Source: Castanopsis chinensis
Lineage: Eukaryota; Streptophyta; Magnoliopsida; Fagales; Fagaceae
Assembly: GCA_032878915.1 (NCBI GenBank)
Contig: JAVQMG010000103.1
Coordinates: 11,716,501 to 11,780,500, forward strand
Direction of reading: 5' to 3'
Length of the DNA: 64,000 nt
Position numbers and translations under genes: made by a program. Position 1 is the first letter of the stretch, and the number at the start of each line of letters is the position of its first letter. Positions 11,646 through 21,251 of this stretch are shown here, piece by piece. Below the pieces are notes generated by a model. It made no database searches. It was not told where the DNA came from and saw only the letters and a program-made list of their open reading frames with translations.

Positions 11646-12250
11646 GTCAGCAGGTTGACTATGCAATGATGTCAGCAGATGACAGGAAGCTAACGCGGTA
11701 GAGTTGTTTGGCATGTGAGACACATGATAGGCGTGGTGTGCGTGAGGCAACAAAGACGGCACATGAGACGGGTGAACTTGGTGCAAGATATACTGGTGGT
11801 GCATGGGAGTGCGTGAGCTATCCGATGAAGCCGATTCTTTTCCAAAGATGTAGATCGGAGGAAGACGATTTCGATGGTGGCGGCAGCAACATGATCGGAG
11901 CAACCCTAGTGGCGTGTGAAGCGAGTGGAATATTTTTCCGAAACTTTGGCCGGCACATGGTAGCGCGTGATCAGTTAGATGTGCTTGATTTCGGCTAAGT
12001 TGAGCAGATCGGTTGATGGTCTACATGTTGATATGACTTAAGTCTTAATCGGAGGTCATATGTGAGAGATCTGATGAAGTCAGTGATCTTTGGTGGTGGA
12101 GGTTGTGCTTCTGGTGGCAGAGATTCGACTTTGAGTACCTCTGACAGCAATGGAGCAGTCGGGATTGTGCACTGAAAAGGCTTATTGACTGGAGAAGTTG
12201 AGGCAGCGAAAAATACCTACAAAGACAAGATTGTAAGGCACAAGATTCTT

Positions 12251-12270
12251 AGAGCAGTGGCTCTGATACT
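12251..12270 (-). promoter_or_regulatory. Primer-binding site of copia-1
   Basis: The minus strand next to the right LTR reads AGTATCAGAGCCACTGC, close to the TGGTATCAGAGC complement of the initiator Met-tRNA 3' end. This fixes the element's orientation. Confidence 0.85.
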
Positions 12271-12271
12271 A

Positions 12272-12423
12272 TGTTAGAAATATTGAATGATTGTATTATA
12301 TTTCTCAAGTAATAGAATATACATGAGTGCCTTTATATAGTAGGTAGAGTGTGTAGTATAAAAGTATGCTATACAAGTAAACAAGGTGGGCCTAAAGCCC
12401 ACATATCCTAATACACGTTAACA
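12272..12423 (-). repeat. 5' LTR of copia-1
   Basis: 152 bp, with TGTTAG at one end and TAACA at the other, pairing with 7201-7354. It would hold the element promoter; I see no certain TATA box in so short an LTR. Confidence 0.9.
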
Positions 12424-13479
12424 CTATTAATATATTTTGTGTTAGCAAAATTGTGTGTCAAAAAAATTTCAATTGTAATTGCATATCTTACTCAATTGTA
12501 ATTGTATCAATTTCAGAACAAAAGAGTTCAAAGTGCTGAAACATGAATCTCGATTATGACCAAAGCAATCAGAATTCGAATTTTTGATACATAGAAAAAC
12601 TCACCAGAAACTTGGTCAAGCAAGTTTGCCGAAGAAATCAATTTCTGTTATTCCTAATTATTCTTGTAGTCAACTAGCCCACAATTGTGACTAGAATAAG
12701 AACAATATAATATAACCCTCATCTTGGTAAATGATTGAGAGACTACTAAGAACCTTGAGAGAGATATCTTTGTTGCCTCCATGCCTCTACACACTCCAAA
12801 TTGACTTTTCCTTGAGGGAAGATTCCATTGAATTTAAAGGCAAAAAGGATTTAAGGGCAAGAGTAATAAAGAGCCTCAGTCACAAGGAGTCAAGTGCTAT
12901 ATGTGTATGGTGGGAACCACAATGTCTTGATGAGAGATCATTTTTTTTATTTTATTTTTATGCGTTATCTAAAGATGTGATTTAGTTTTGAAAGTACCCA
13001 AAGAAATGCTAAGATAGAACTCTAATTTATCGACGTTTTAGCTAGATACACGTTAGTTTTTAAATTGGTCTTATTGTAAAATGATCAACGTCAAAGTGTG
13101 TGTAATGTTAGGAGATTGTGTTTTAAATCTATAAACACGCAAACTTGAAACTTTAATAGTAAAAATTCGGTTGATTAAAAAAAAAAAAAGAGTAAGAAAA
13201 AAAATCTGTTAATTTTACGTTTTAATTTAGTTTATTCAGTAAACAAATGCTTGGAGTCTTTGCAATTGTACTTAAACTTTACAAATATTAATTTTTTTAT
13301 AAATTAGTTAAATAGTCAATATTAAAAAGTAAGAAATTCAATTCAGGCACTAAAAGTTTTAGAGTTCCAAGAAGTGTCACTAACCTATCATAAAGTAATT
13401 AAACTGAAGCCTCCAGAATTTGGCTAAATCCTAGCCAATGAGCCTATCACCACCCCCGGTAGTCCCATGGGAGTCATAC
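12424..13479. other. AT-rich stretch without a recognisable gene
   Basis: No domain, splice-supported exon or transposon end was recognised. An 84-codon open frame at 12731-12985 has no recognisable motif. Confidence 0.5.
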
Positions 13480-14196
13480 ATTGTTTCTAAACAAAACTTC
13501 AAGAAAATTAGAAAAAGAAAATCTAGAGTCTTTGTCGTTTTATACATGCATGGCTTCATATTCCATCCTCTTTTCTTCAAAATTTAGAAGTTGCACAGAG
13601 GCTGCTTCGAAATCCTTTCGAACTTTCTCTCTACCAAACCCTAACACAAGAACTTATATTTTAAGAAGTTCTTGGACGCTCTGTCTAGAACCTTTCCTCT
13701 CTTAGACAGGATTCAATATTCAATGACAGAATTCTAGTGAAATTATTTTAGTTCTTCTAAATTAATAAATGCACAAACGCGTCGGGCGACTATATCAATT
13801 ACATGGTTAAAGTATTATTCTTATACAAAAATTAAAATAAAAAGATTGCAAGGTCAAAAAAATACCAATCATAACGATAATACAAGGTAACTTACCATGT
13901 TATATTAAGGAAGTTTCCTATTAGATCAACTAACTTGTGAAGCGTTTGGACACTTAGGTGTGATTAATTATAAATAGTTCATCTTCCAAAGGATCTTTCC
14001 AAAACCTCAAGTAGAACATTAATATTCAAATAAGTTTTAACATTTTTGTTTCACATTTGAAGACAAATTGGCTATCATGGTTCCTCTTATATGGTGGAGA
14101 ATTGGAGTGAAAGAAAATAAGCTGAGAACTTGATGAGCTTCATGGTGACAATTTCAATAAAACACACTCTTCAACATTCAAACAGTCAAATATTTC
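13480..14196. other. Upstream region of Ser/Pro-rich gene, duplicated at 45.9-46.65 kb
   Basis: The stretch matches 45945-46654 throughout, for example CTTCATATTCCA, CTTTTCTTCAAAATTTAGAA and ATACAAGGTAACTTACC. It probably holds the promoter and 5' leader of the 14197 gene, but no core element can be assigned with confidence. Confidence 0.55.
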
Positions 14197-15142
14197 ATGG
14201 AAACAATCGCTCCACCAAGCAAGTCTCAGCCAGGTAGTTTAGCTAGTGAGGAAAGAGTTCCACACTTTTCTCTTTGCATATCCTCCTTATTCCCACCAGC
14301 CAGGTCTCCGCCTGGTAATCCACATAGTCCAGAAAGAGTTCCACATTCAGCTCCGCCAGTGCATTCATTATTCCCAGCAGCCAATTCTCGGTCTGGTAGT
14401 TCAGCTTCTAACGAAACATATCAGCGTTTCTCATCTCTTATACCATCAATCTTCCCACCAACAAAGTCTGAAACAAACAGTTCCGAAAATGATAAAAGAA
14501 CTACAAATTTTTCATCTTCTTTGGGTGTCTTCCTCTCTAAAACCAAGCAGTCTGATCAGCCTAATAATTTAGTCACAAGCAAAACTGTTCCAAATTTTCA
14601 TCCCTCCATAGAGTCAATCTTCCCAGCAACAAGATCTGATTCTGATAGTTTATTTAGTGATGATGGCAATCCTAAATATTCTATACCTCCTTCGGCTACA
14701 CGATCATATTTCCCTTCAGTTAGATCCAGTTCTGATTCTGATTTGAGTTACATGAATTCAATAAACACTGATACAAGTGCCGAGAAATTTTCCTTTTTTT
14801 TCACGGCCTCATCACCCAGCCGGTTATCAAGACAAAGCAAAAATTTCCCGGCTCTTATTTCCAAAGAAAGGTAATAATCAACTTTCTCCTACTGCTGAAT
14901 CAACGCATCTTCAATTTCCTCAAGATTGGCCAGCAAATTCTTATAATAAGGAGGATGTTCCGGGCTTTCAATCATTTCCAGACAGAATATTTGATTTAAA
15001 TGAATATGAACCAAATGGTTCTTATGATGGAGGTTACTTGCACCAATTTTCTGTGTTCAAAGACAAATTTCACTTTCCTGCTCCTTCTGTAAATAAAAGC
15101 CCTCCTTTGCTTGAGGAGGCAGACAAGAGGTGGAGTATTTAA
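14197..15142 (+). pseudogene. Ser/Pro-rich protein with about seven 27-residue repeats, copy 1
   Basis: An ATG at 14197 opens a frame of 225 codons. It consists of repeats of about 27 residues that begin S-(L/I)-F-P-(P/A), such as SLFPPARS, SLFPAANSRSGSSASNE, SIFPPTKSETNSSEN and SIFPATRSDSDS, and it is rich in Ser and Pro with no signal peptide or membrane segment. The frame then changes at an 8-T run (14794-14801). Relative to copy 2 at 48672-48687, eight bases are missing there. The other frame continues as FSRPHHPAGYQDKAK, LLFPKKGNNQLSP, DVPGFQSFPDRIFDLNEYE and PPLLEEADKRWS to a stop at 15142. The tail is conserved in both copies. I do not recognise the family. The same repeat precedes the MYC_N domain at 62.35 kb. 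Splicing could bypass the shift, but I see no good intron, so I call it a probable pseudogene. Confidence 0.65.
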
Positions 15143-15555
15143 CTTATTATATCATCCAGTTTTAAGTGGAGCAGCAGCTATAGCGCAAGCATATCAACAG
15201 GCTAGATTCAACATTTACACCAAGTTCTTTCAAGGAAGGTAAGGTGAATGTGATTATGTGTCAGTGTGAACAACAACATAGGAGACTCGCAACGACTAAA
15301 AAAGTTGAATTGTGTCTAGTGTTTATGTAAATTACACATTTGTTTACATATTTGTCACGTGGTCTTTCGGGCTTGAAGTTTCGGTATGCAACAATTTTGG
15401 TTGTTCATTTGTTACCATTCAGTAGATACACTAGATAAAATATCATTACACACTTGTTTATATCAGTTATTTCACACATATATCCATAATTAATGCGGAA
15501 ATATTCACAATTTTAAAAGTCTAATATAAAAAAAATAATAAAAAAGTTATTTGGT
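15143..15555. other. 3' flank of Ser/Pro-rich gene copy 1
   Basis: It matches 49029-49440 of unit 2. After the stop another frame stays open for about 37 codons in copy 1 (LLYHPVLSGAAAIAQAYQQA, then RFNIYTKFF) but is shifted in copy 2, so it may be a lost C-terminus. Confidence 0.45.
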
Positions 15556-15970
15556 AGAATGCTCGTTTGGTTTAGACATGACTCGTTTTCATAACTCAGT
15601 GTTCACAACTTATAACTCAAACTCAAAACTCATAATTCATAACTCATAACTCAAAACCCACTTTCACTCAAAAACTAAAAAACTTTTGTTTGGTTTAAAA
15701 ACCCAGTCACATATCTCATATTTTAACTCAACTTTTTGCAAAAATTGTGGAGCCCACCCACTGACACTACACAGTGGGTTCACCATTGCCACCCACATCC
15801 CCTTCTTCTGTTCTTCCCTTTCTTCTTTTGTTCTTCCCTCTCCCATCAGAAAACCCCAACACTGCTCTTCCCTCACCTCTCACTTCGATTCTGGAATGTT
15901 CAAGGCCACAAACAATCAAACTTTCAAGAACAAATACCATTTCTTATGTCAAAAACCCACACAAAACAGT

Positions 15971-17024
15971 TGTTAGGACATATGTAGTTCAAGTTTGTTA
16001 ACATATGTCGCTATTTTATGTAGTTGGCTAATCCTTTGACAAAACGCACTTTACTTGTACTTGGGTAGATCTAGGATGTGTTTAATACTTCAAAGAACAT
16101 GTTGTTCAAGTCTAGTATTAAAGCCATGAAGATTGGACCAAGAAACAAGTGAAGAAAAAGTGTGTACTAAAGCTGGACACCTGGCGGATAGCTGCTGGAC
16201 ACCTGCGGATAGCTGCTGGACAGATAGCTATCTATCGAGCTATCTATCGAGGTTCTATCGAGAATTAATGAGGCTCGACAGCTGCCCGATCGATCGAGGT
16301 ATCTATCGAGGTTACAGAAATTCAGTTTTCCAGATCTGATTTTTGGGCCAGGCTTTTGTATTTGTGTAGGGTTTCTTTTCTCACAACCCTAGGCATATAT
16401 AAGGCATATTTTTGAGGCCGTCACATAAGAGAATACAAGGAGAACACATGCAAAAGGTGACCGAAGCCTAATTCTCTCTGAAAGAAGCTACTGCGTCTTT
16501 GCGCCTTAGGGTTTTGTAACCAAGTGCTTCTTGATCTTCATCGTGTGTATGAAGTGAAGAACTTTGCAGCCAACATTCTTCTTCCTCAAGTTGGTGAGTG
16601 AGTCACGTACTAGGATTCGTGCAAAGGAGTTAGTCACGTACTGGGATCCGTGCATCAAAGGGTGGCGTTCATATATTGAAGAGTTCAGAGGTTCTGAAGC
16701 AGTAGAAGGTTTCTGCTGTGAGTTCATCTACGGGGATTGTAGAGTCTAGGGACAAAGGTTTTGTACTAGATCTGAAACTTCTCTTTACTATAGTGAATTG
16801 CTTTTCGGGAAGGTTTCCCCCCAGGTTTTTTACTGTGAAACTGGTTGGTTTCATTGGTTTTCCTGGGTCATCATATCTTGTCTTATTTATTTTTCCGCTG
16901 CACTTAGTTTTGACATGATATTGATGTTTGTTTGTTTTAACAAGTTTTATGTATAATAAATCTAATTAACAACTTGGATTTAAAACTTGTTAATTCTATC
17001 AATCGGGGTCTAAATTTCCTATCA
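15971..17024 (+). mobile_element. Solo LTR, family A, TSD ACAGT
   Basis: It starts TGTTAGGACATATG and ends CCTATCA. The 5-bp duplication ACAGT lies at 15966-15970 and 17025-17029. No PBS, coding sequence or second LTR is adjacent, so it is a solo LTR of 1,054 bp. It contains CTATCGAG-type repeats (16215-16310) and two copies of a GTCACGTACTNGGAT-like motif near 16610 and 16640. It is related to the inverted solo LTR at 33540-34580. Confidence 0.9.
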
Positions 17025-17719
17025 ACAGTTCTAAAGCCATCAAAAACACAGAGTAACACCTCAAGTTATAAGACAATGTTAAGCTGCAATCAAACTATTG
17101 GGTCTCAAATAATATTATCAACAATATTAGCAATCCAAAATAACAATCACACACAAAGATACAAAATTTATGTGGAAAACCCTTTTTCTTTTAAAGGAAA
17201 AACCATGGGACAAACTCTAAATAATTCATTATTATCAAATCAATTACAATAATTCCAGTGTATGTCTCACGACTAAAGAAAAATCTCTCTTATTTTTCTT
17301 TGCTCGCTCACACACACTAATTATTTCTTTCAAAGGTGGCAACACTTTGCTTTTTCCTTTCTATTTTTCTTCTCCACACACAACTCTCTCTCTTGGCTGT
17401 CTTCTTTTTCTAAGCTGCTCCCTCTTGGCTGCTCTCTAAATTCACTTGTGTGGCACCTTTCTCTTTTCTTTTTACACTATTCGGCACCCCACACTATTTC
17501 ATCAAACACATACATTTTATATATAGAATTCTGCCGCCTCACACTCCCAGGAACATATGGAGTGTTGACTTTCCACGTTTCTCCTATTTCAAGTTGAAAT
17601 AAAAGTCTTCATCAGTTGGGCTTAGCTCATTAAAGAGCTTTCATATGGGCTGGACTTTGGTGCCAGCTTGCACCCAACAATTTCCCCCTCCAGCCCACCA
17701 ATAGGAGGAGATTTTCAAT

Positions 17720-18324
17720 CTATCTCTTATTCAATTCCATGTCAGTCAAACCGACTCCAAACTTGACCTTCTTCATTATCTTTACCAACATTGAGAACAC
17801 CTCACCAACGTCAATCTCTTTCATTCTCAAATAATTAATCTCATCTTGGATATCCTTAATCCAATCCCTTGGCTCCCCTTCATCCAAAGTCCAATTATTC
17901 TTGAAGCTAACAGTTCGATGTTCCCTAGTAATCCACTTCTCATGAAGTTCAACAATCTCTAGTGGAGGATATTGCTCCCCTTGCTCAAGACCTCCAAGGT
18001 CTTTCACTTCATCATCATCCAATGTAGCCTTAGCATCTTCATATTCTTCATCACCTATCACTTCCTCTTTTAAAGCACTATTAAGCAATGAGAATTTCAC
18101 CATCTTGACATACCACCAATCTTAACTCTCAACTGTGGAGTCTTCTCAAAATCTTTAATCTCAATGAACTTTTTCTTACATGTCTTCACATGAGTCCTGT
18201 ACATACTGCAACATGCATGTCCTCTTGCAACAACCAATGACCCCTTAGTAAGTTTCCATCTTCCATCACCAAGATAGTTACAATATTTGGATCGATCCAT
18301 AGCCAATGTAGAAAACACATTCAT
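17720..18324 (-). pseudogene. Copia-2 residual 3' coding sequence
   Basis: Minus-strand frames encode YLGDGRWKLTKGSLVVARG, matching the segment copia polyproteins carry just after protease and before GAG-pre-integrase. They then run directly into ITREHRTVSFKNNWTLDEGE and KVKFGVGLTDMELNKR. No HxxxH...CxxC, D-D-E or RT motif occurs between, so the usual 3 kb of pol was lost. The origin of the last part is not clear to me. Confidence 0.6.
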
Positions 18325-18359
18325 CCTTAAATCTGGAACATGTCACACATTCTTCAACA

Positions 18360-19614
18360 TCATCGTGCTACCAACATTGGTTTCAATGTATACATCACCA
18401 ATTCCAACAATTTTTGAGTAATTACACCAAAGTCTCCTTCTTTGTACGTGGTGAACAGCCCCTTTGTAGGGATAACATGGTGGGAGGATGCAGAATCAAC
18501 AACCCATTTATCATCATTATTAGCAACATGCTCACACTTTTGCTCTTCAATAGATAGCACCATAACATCCTCAGCAATCACAATAGCTGTAGTATTTTTC
18601 TCACTATCATTTTTTTTTTCATATTTTCCTTTATTTTGTTCTTTATTCCATTGCCAACAATCTGTTCTTAAGTGACCATTTTTCCCACAATTGAAGCATT
18701 CTCTAGTTTCCTTAAATTGAGATCTATTTCTTGATTGTGACCTACCATTGAATTTTTAATCATTAAGTCATCTGCTTCTACCTTTGCTCTTTTTCTCCTT
18801 GACAAAAGGTTTATCTTGTGCATTGTCTATATTCACATCTCTCCTATAAACCTCTTCACTTAAAATCAAATCTCGAATATCATCATATTTGAGTTTGTTT
18901 TTCCCTACTAAATTACTCACTGTCATTCTCATGGCTTTCCAACTATTTAGTAAGAAGCCAAAAGAATTAATGCAAGAACCATATCATCAAATTCAATTTT
19001 CATCGTGGATAATTGATTTGTGATTGTATTGAACTCATTCAAATGCTGCATTATAGGAGTGCCTTCTGCCTTCTTCAGATTAAATAACTTTTTCATCAGA
19101 TACACTTTGTTGTTAGCCAACGGCTTTTCATACATGCTAGATAAATCCTTCATCAAATCCACTGTGGTCTTTTCTTTCACAACATTGAATGTAACTGATC
19201 TTAACAGAGTTAATCAACTAACTCCCAATACCTGTCTATCAAGAAGGTTCAAGTCTTCATTCTTCATAATTTCAGGTTTCGTCCCCAAAAAAGGCAGATG
19301 CAATTTCTTTTTATAGAGATAATCTTCAATATGCATCCTCCAATACCTAAAGTCTGTTCCATCAAACTTCTCAATTCCTGAAGCCTTGCCTTCTTCTCCG
19401 GCCATTGCTTCCACTCCCAATACCTGTCTAGCAAGAAGGTTCAAGTCTTCATCCTTCATAGTTTCAGGTTTCGTCCCCAAAAGAGGCACATGCAATTTCT
19501 TTCTATAGAGATAATCTTCAACTACATCCTCCAATACCTGAAGTCTGTTACATCAAACCTCTCAATTCCTAAAGCCTTGCCTTCTTCTTCGGCCATTGCT
19601 TCCACTTTAACCAT
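18360..19614 (-). pseudogene. Copia-2 gag and protease, with duplicated gag start
   Basis: The ATG at 19614 begins MVKVEAMAEEEGKALGIERF, then FRYWRM. A second copy of the same 60-65 residues follows (EAMAGEEGKASGIEKFDGTD, DYLYKKKLHLPFLGTKPE), so the gag N-terminus is present twice in tandem. Next come VDLMKDLSSMYEKPLANNK and MQHLNEFNTITNQLS, the UBN2/retrotrans_gag signature; CFNCGKNGHLRTDC at about 18657-18698, a CCHC knuckle; and KWVVDSASSHHVIPTK, a copia protease active-site region with D-S-A where D-S-G is usual. Frameshifts and stops split the frame. Confidence 0.85.
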
Positions 19615-20215
19615 AGCTCTAATACCACTTGTTGAGTCTCAAATAATATTATCAACAATATTAGCAATCCAAAATAAAAATCACACACGAGAACACAAAA
19701 TTTACTTGGAAAACCCTTTCTCTTTGAAGGGAGAAACCACGAGACAAACTTTGAATAATTTTACTATCATCAAATCAATTACATTAATTCTTGTGTATGT
19801 CTCATGACTAAAGAAAAATCTCTCTTGTTTTTCTTTGCTCTCTCACACTCACTAATTATCTCTTTCAAAGGCGGTAACACTTTGCTTTCTCCTTTCTATA
19901 TTTCTTCCCCCCACACAGCTCTTTCCCTTGGCTGTCTTCTTTCTCTAAGCGGCTTCTTTTCGGCTGCTCTCTGAATTCACTTGTGTGGCATCTTTCTCCT
20001 TTTGTTTTTTCACCATGCGGCACCACACACTATTTCGTCAAACATATACCTTTTATATATATAATTTTGCCACCTCACACTCCTAGGAACATATGGAGTG
20101 TTGACTTTCCACGTTTCTCCTATTTCAAGTTGAAATAGAACTCCTCATCAGTTGGGCTTAGCTCATTAAAGAGCTTTCATGTGGACTGGACTTTGGTGCT
20201 AGCTTGCACCCAACA

Positions 20216-20220
<5 letters not shown>

Positions 20221-20246
<26 letters not shown>
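20221..20246. repeat. (AG)13 microsatellite
   Basis: A pure AG dinucleotide run immediately right of copia-2. Confidence 0.95.
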
Positions 20247-21251
20247 TAAAGTTTGCACCTGGGAGAAGATCACAAAAATAAGGATAGCTGACAGTGAAGA
20301 TTTCGACAATGATAAAGCTCACAGTCGCCAGTGAAGAGTCTGACAGCCCTTGGTATTTTGTCTTTGATCATGAAATGTTCATCTCATCGCATTTCAATAC
20401 TCAGACTTTCTGTACATACACCGTTGGAAATGAAGAAGAGGAAATGTGATGTGAAAATTTTGGAGAAGAGATGAAGAGGGAAAAAGGAAAGTGGGAGAGA
20501 GAGAAACTTTGCTCTCCGAAAATATTTGGGGAAGAGGTGAAGTGAAAGTAGGGAGATCAATGGTAATATCAACGGACTTCAATTTGATGAGACAACACAT
20601 TGTCAAGGAGTCCCACGAAGTCACTCTATTTACCAATATGCCATTGAAAACTAAGTTTGAGCTTTTGGAAACTCTTTATTTCTATTTCTGGTTTCTTGAA
20701 TGTAATTTTTGAGTTTTGAGTGATGAAAAAATCACCCAAAAAACAAGCCAAACAACAGGTTTTCTGTGGGTCCTACGGGTTTTGGAATATGGGTTATGGA
20801 AACTAAGTGATATCACTCAGTTTTGTGCAATCCAAATAGCCTCTAAAAGCCTTATACACTATAGCTCAGTGTCTTATTTTATTTGTGGAGCCTTCAATGG
20901 TGGAAATGAAATAGAAGCGCTTTCTCTTGTAGGGAAACAGAAGAATCCAAAGTTTTGAATTTTGTTCTAAAGACTGTTTCAAATTGTATATTGGATGGTG
21001 GCTGAGTACTTAATGGTGTACCATTTTATAATTACAATATATGCAGGGACGGAACCAGGATTCGAACCTGGGGGGTACCAAACCTTAAAACAATTTTTTT
21101 TTTTTTTTATGAAAATAAAAACTAACATCTATTTCATATTCAGTAAAATACTACATATAAAATAAGTGTTTCTTAAACATTTGATATTATAAAAATGTCA
21201 ACAAAGTATAACATACAAAATAAGTGTTTTTTAAACATTTCAACACATTTA

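Larger units (their letters stand above)
7201..12423 (-). mobile_element. Ty1/copia LTR retrotransposon (copia-1), degenerate
   Basis: Two 152-154 bp LTRs (7201-7354 and 12272-12423) begin TGTTAGAAATA and share GGGCCTAAAGCCCACATA. The element reads on the minus strand: PBS beside the right LTR, then zinc knuckle, protease, GAG-pre-integrase, integrase, reverse transcriptase and RNase H, with a purine tract before the left LTR. Integrase upstream of RT defines Ty1/copia. Frames are broken many times, the integrase region is tandemly duplicated, and the expected N-terminal gag is missing. I found no clean 5-bp target duplication (TTGTT on the left, CTATT on the right). LTR divergence is visible by eye, so it is not a very recent insertion. 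Confidence 0.92.
17096..20215 (-). mobile_element. Ty1/copia element copia-2, internally deleted
   Basis: LTRs of 584 and 586 bp (17096-17679, 19630-20215) are nearly identical, sharing GTCTCAAATAATATTATC and ending GCACCCAACA. The minus-strand order is PBS (19615-19629, AGTGGTATTAGAGCT), gag from ATG at 19614, zinc knuckle, protease, a residual 3' frame, then purine tract GGAGGGGGAAAT (17680-17691). Integrase and reverse transcriptase are absent, so the internal region is only about 1.95 kb and the element is non-autonomous. Flanks CAAAC and AAAAC differ at one base and are the likely target duplication. LTR similarity suggests it is the youngest LTR element here. Confidence 0.9.
15556..20851. 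mobile_element. Composite: inverted-end element invaded by a solo LTR and copia-2
   Basis: Unit 2 lacks this whole block (near 49462), so it inserted after the duplication. The left end GCTCGTTTGGTTTAGACATG and the right end, reverse-complemented GGCTATTTGGATTGCAC, are weak inverted repeats with inner copies of CATAACTCAG and CATAACCC. Removing the solo LTR (15971-17024) and copia-2 (17096-20215) leaves a non-coding core of about 1.1 kb. The superfamily is not resolved because the target duplication is unclear. Confidence 0.55.

Noticed and set aside
7186..12428. CTATT as the copia-1 target duplication
   Set aside because: CTATT follows the right LTR, but on the left it lies 9 bases away from the LTR start, so I do not accept it as the TSD.
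12731..12985. 84-codon plus-strand frame
   Set aside because: No motif, no conserved counterpart in unit 2, no splice context.
13481..13705. 74-codon frame upstream of the Ser/Pro-rich gene
   Set aside because: The duplicated region at 45.95-46.17 kb does not keep the frame, so it is more likely leader sequence.
14777..15142. Separate small gene starting at the ATG at 14777
   Set aside because: Copy 2 shows this frame is the continuation of the upstream gene, so the ATG is incidental to the frameshift.
21044..21075. Possible tRNA gene: the minus strand reads GGTTCGAATCC, a perfect tRNA B-box
   Set aside because: There is no A-box, acceptor stem or anticodon arm at the right distance; the motif is part of the hAT terminus.
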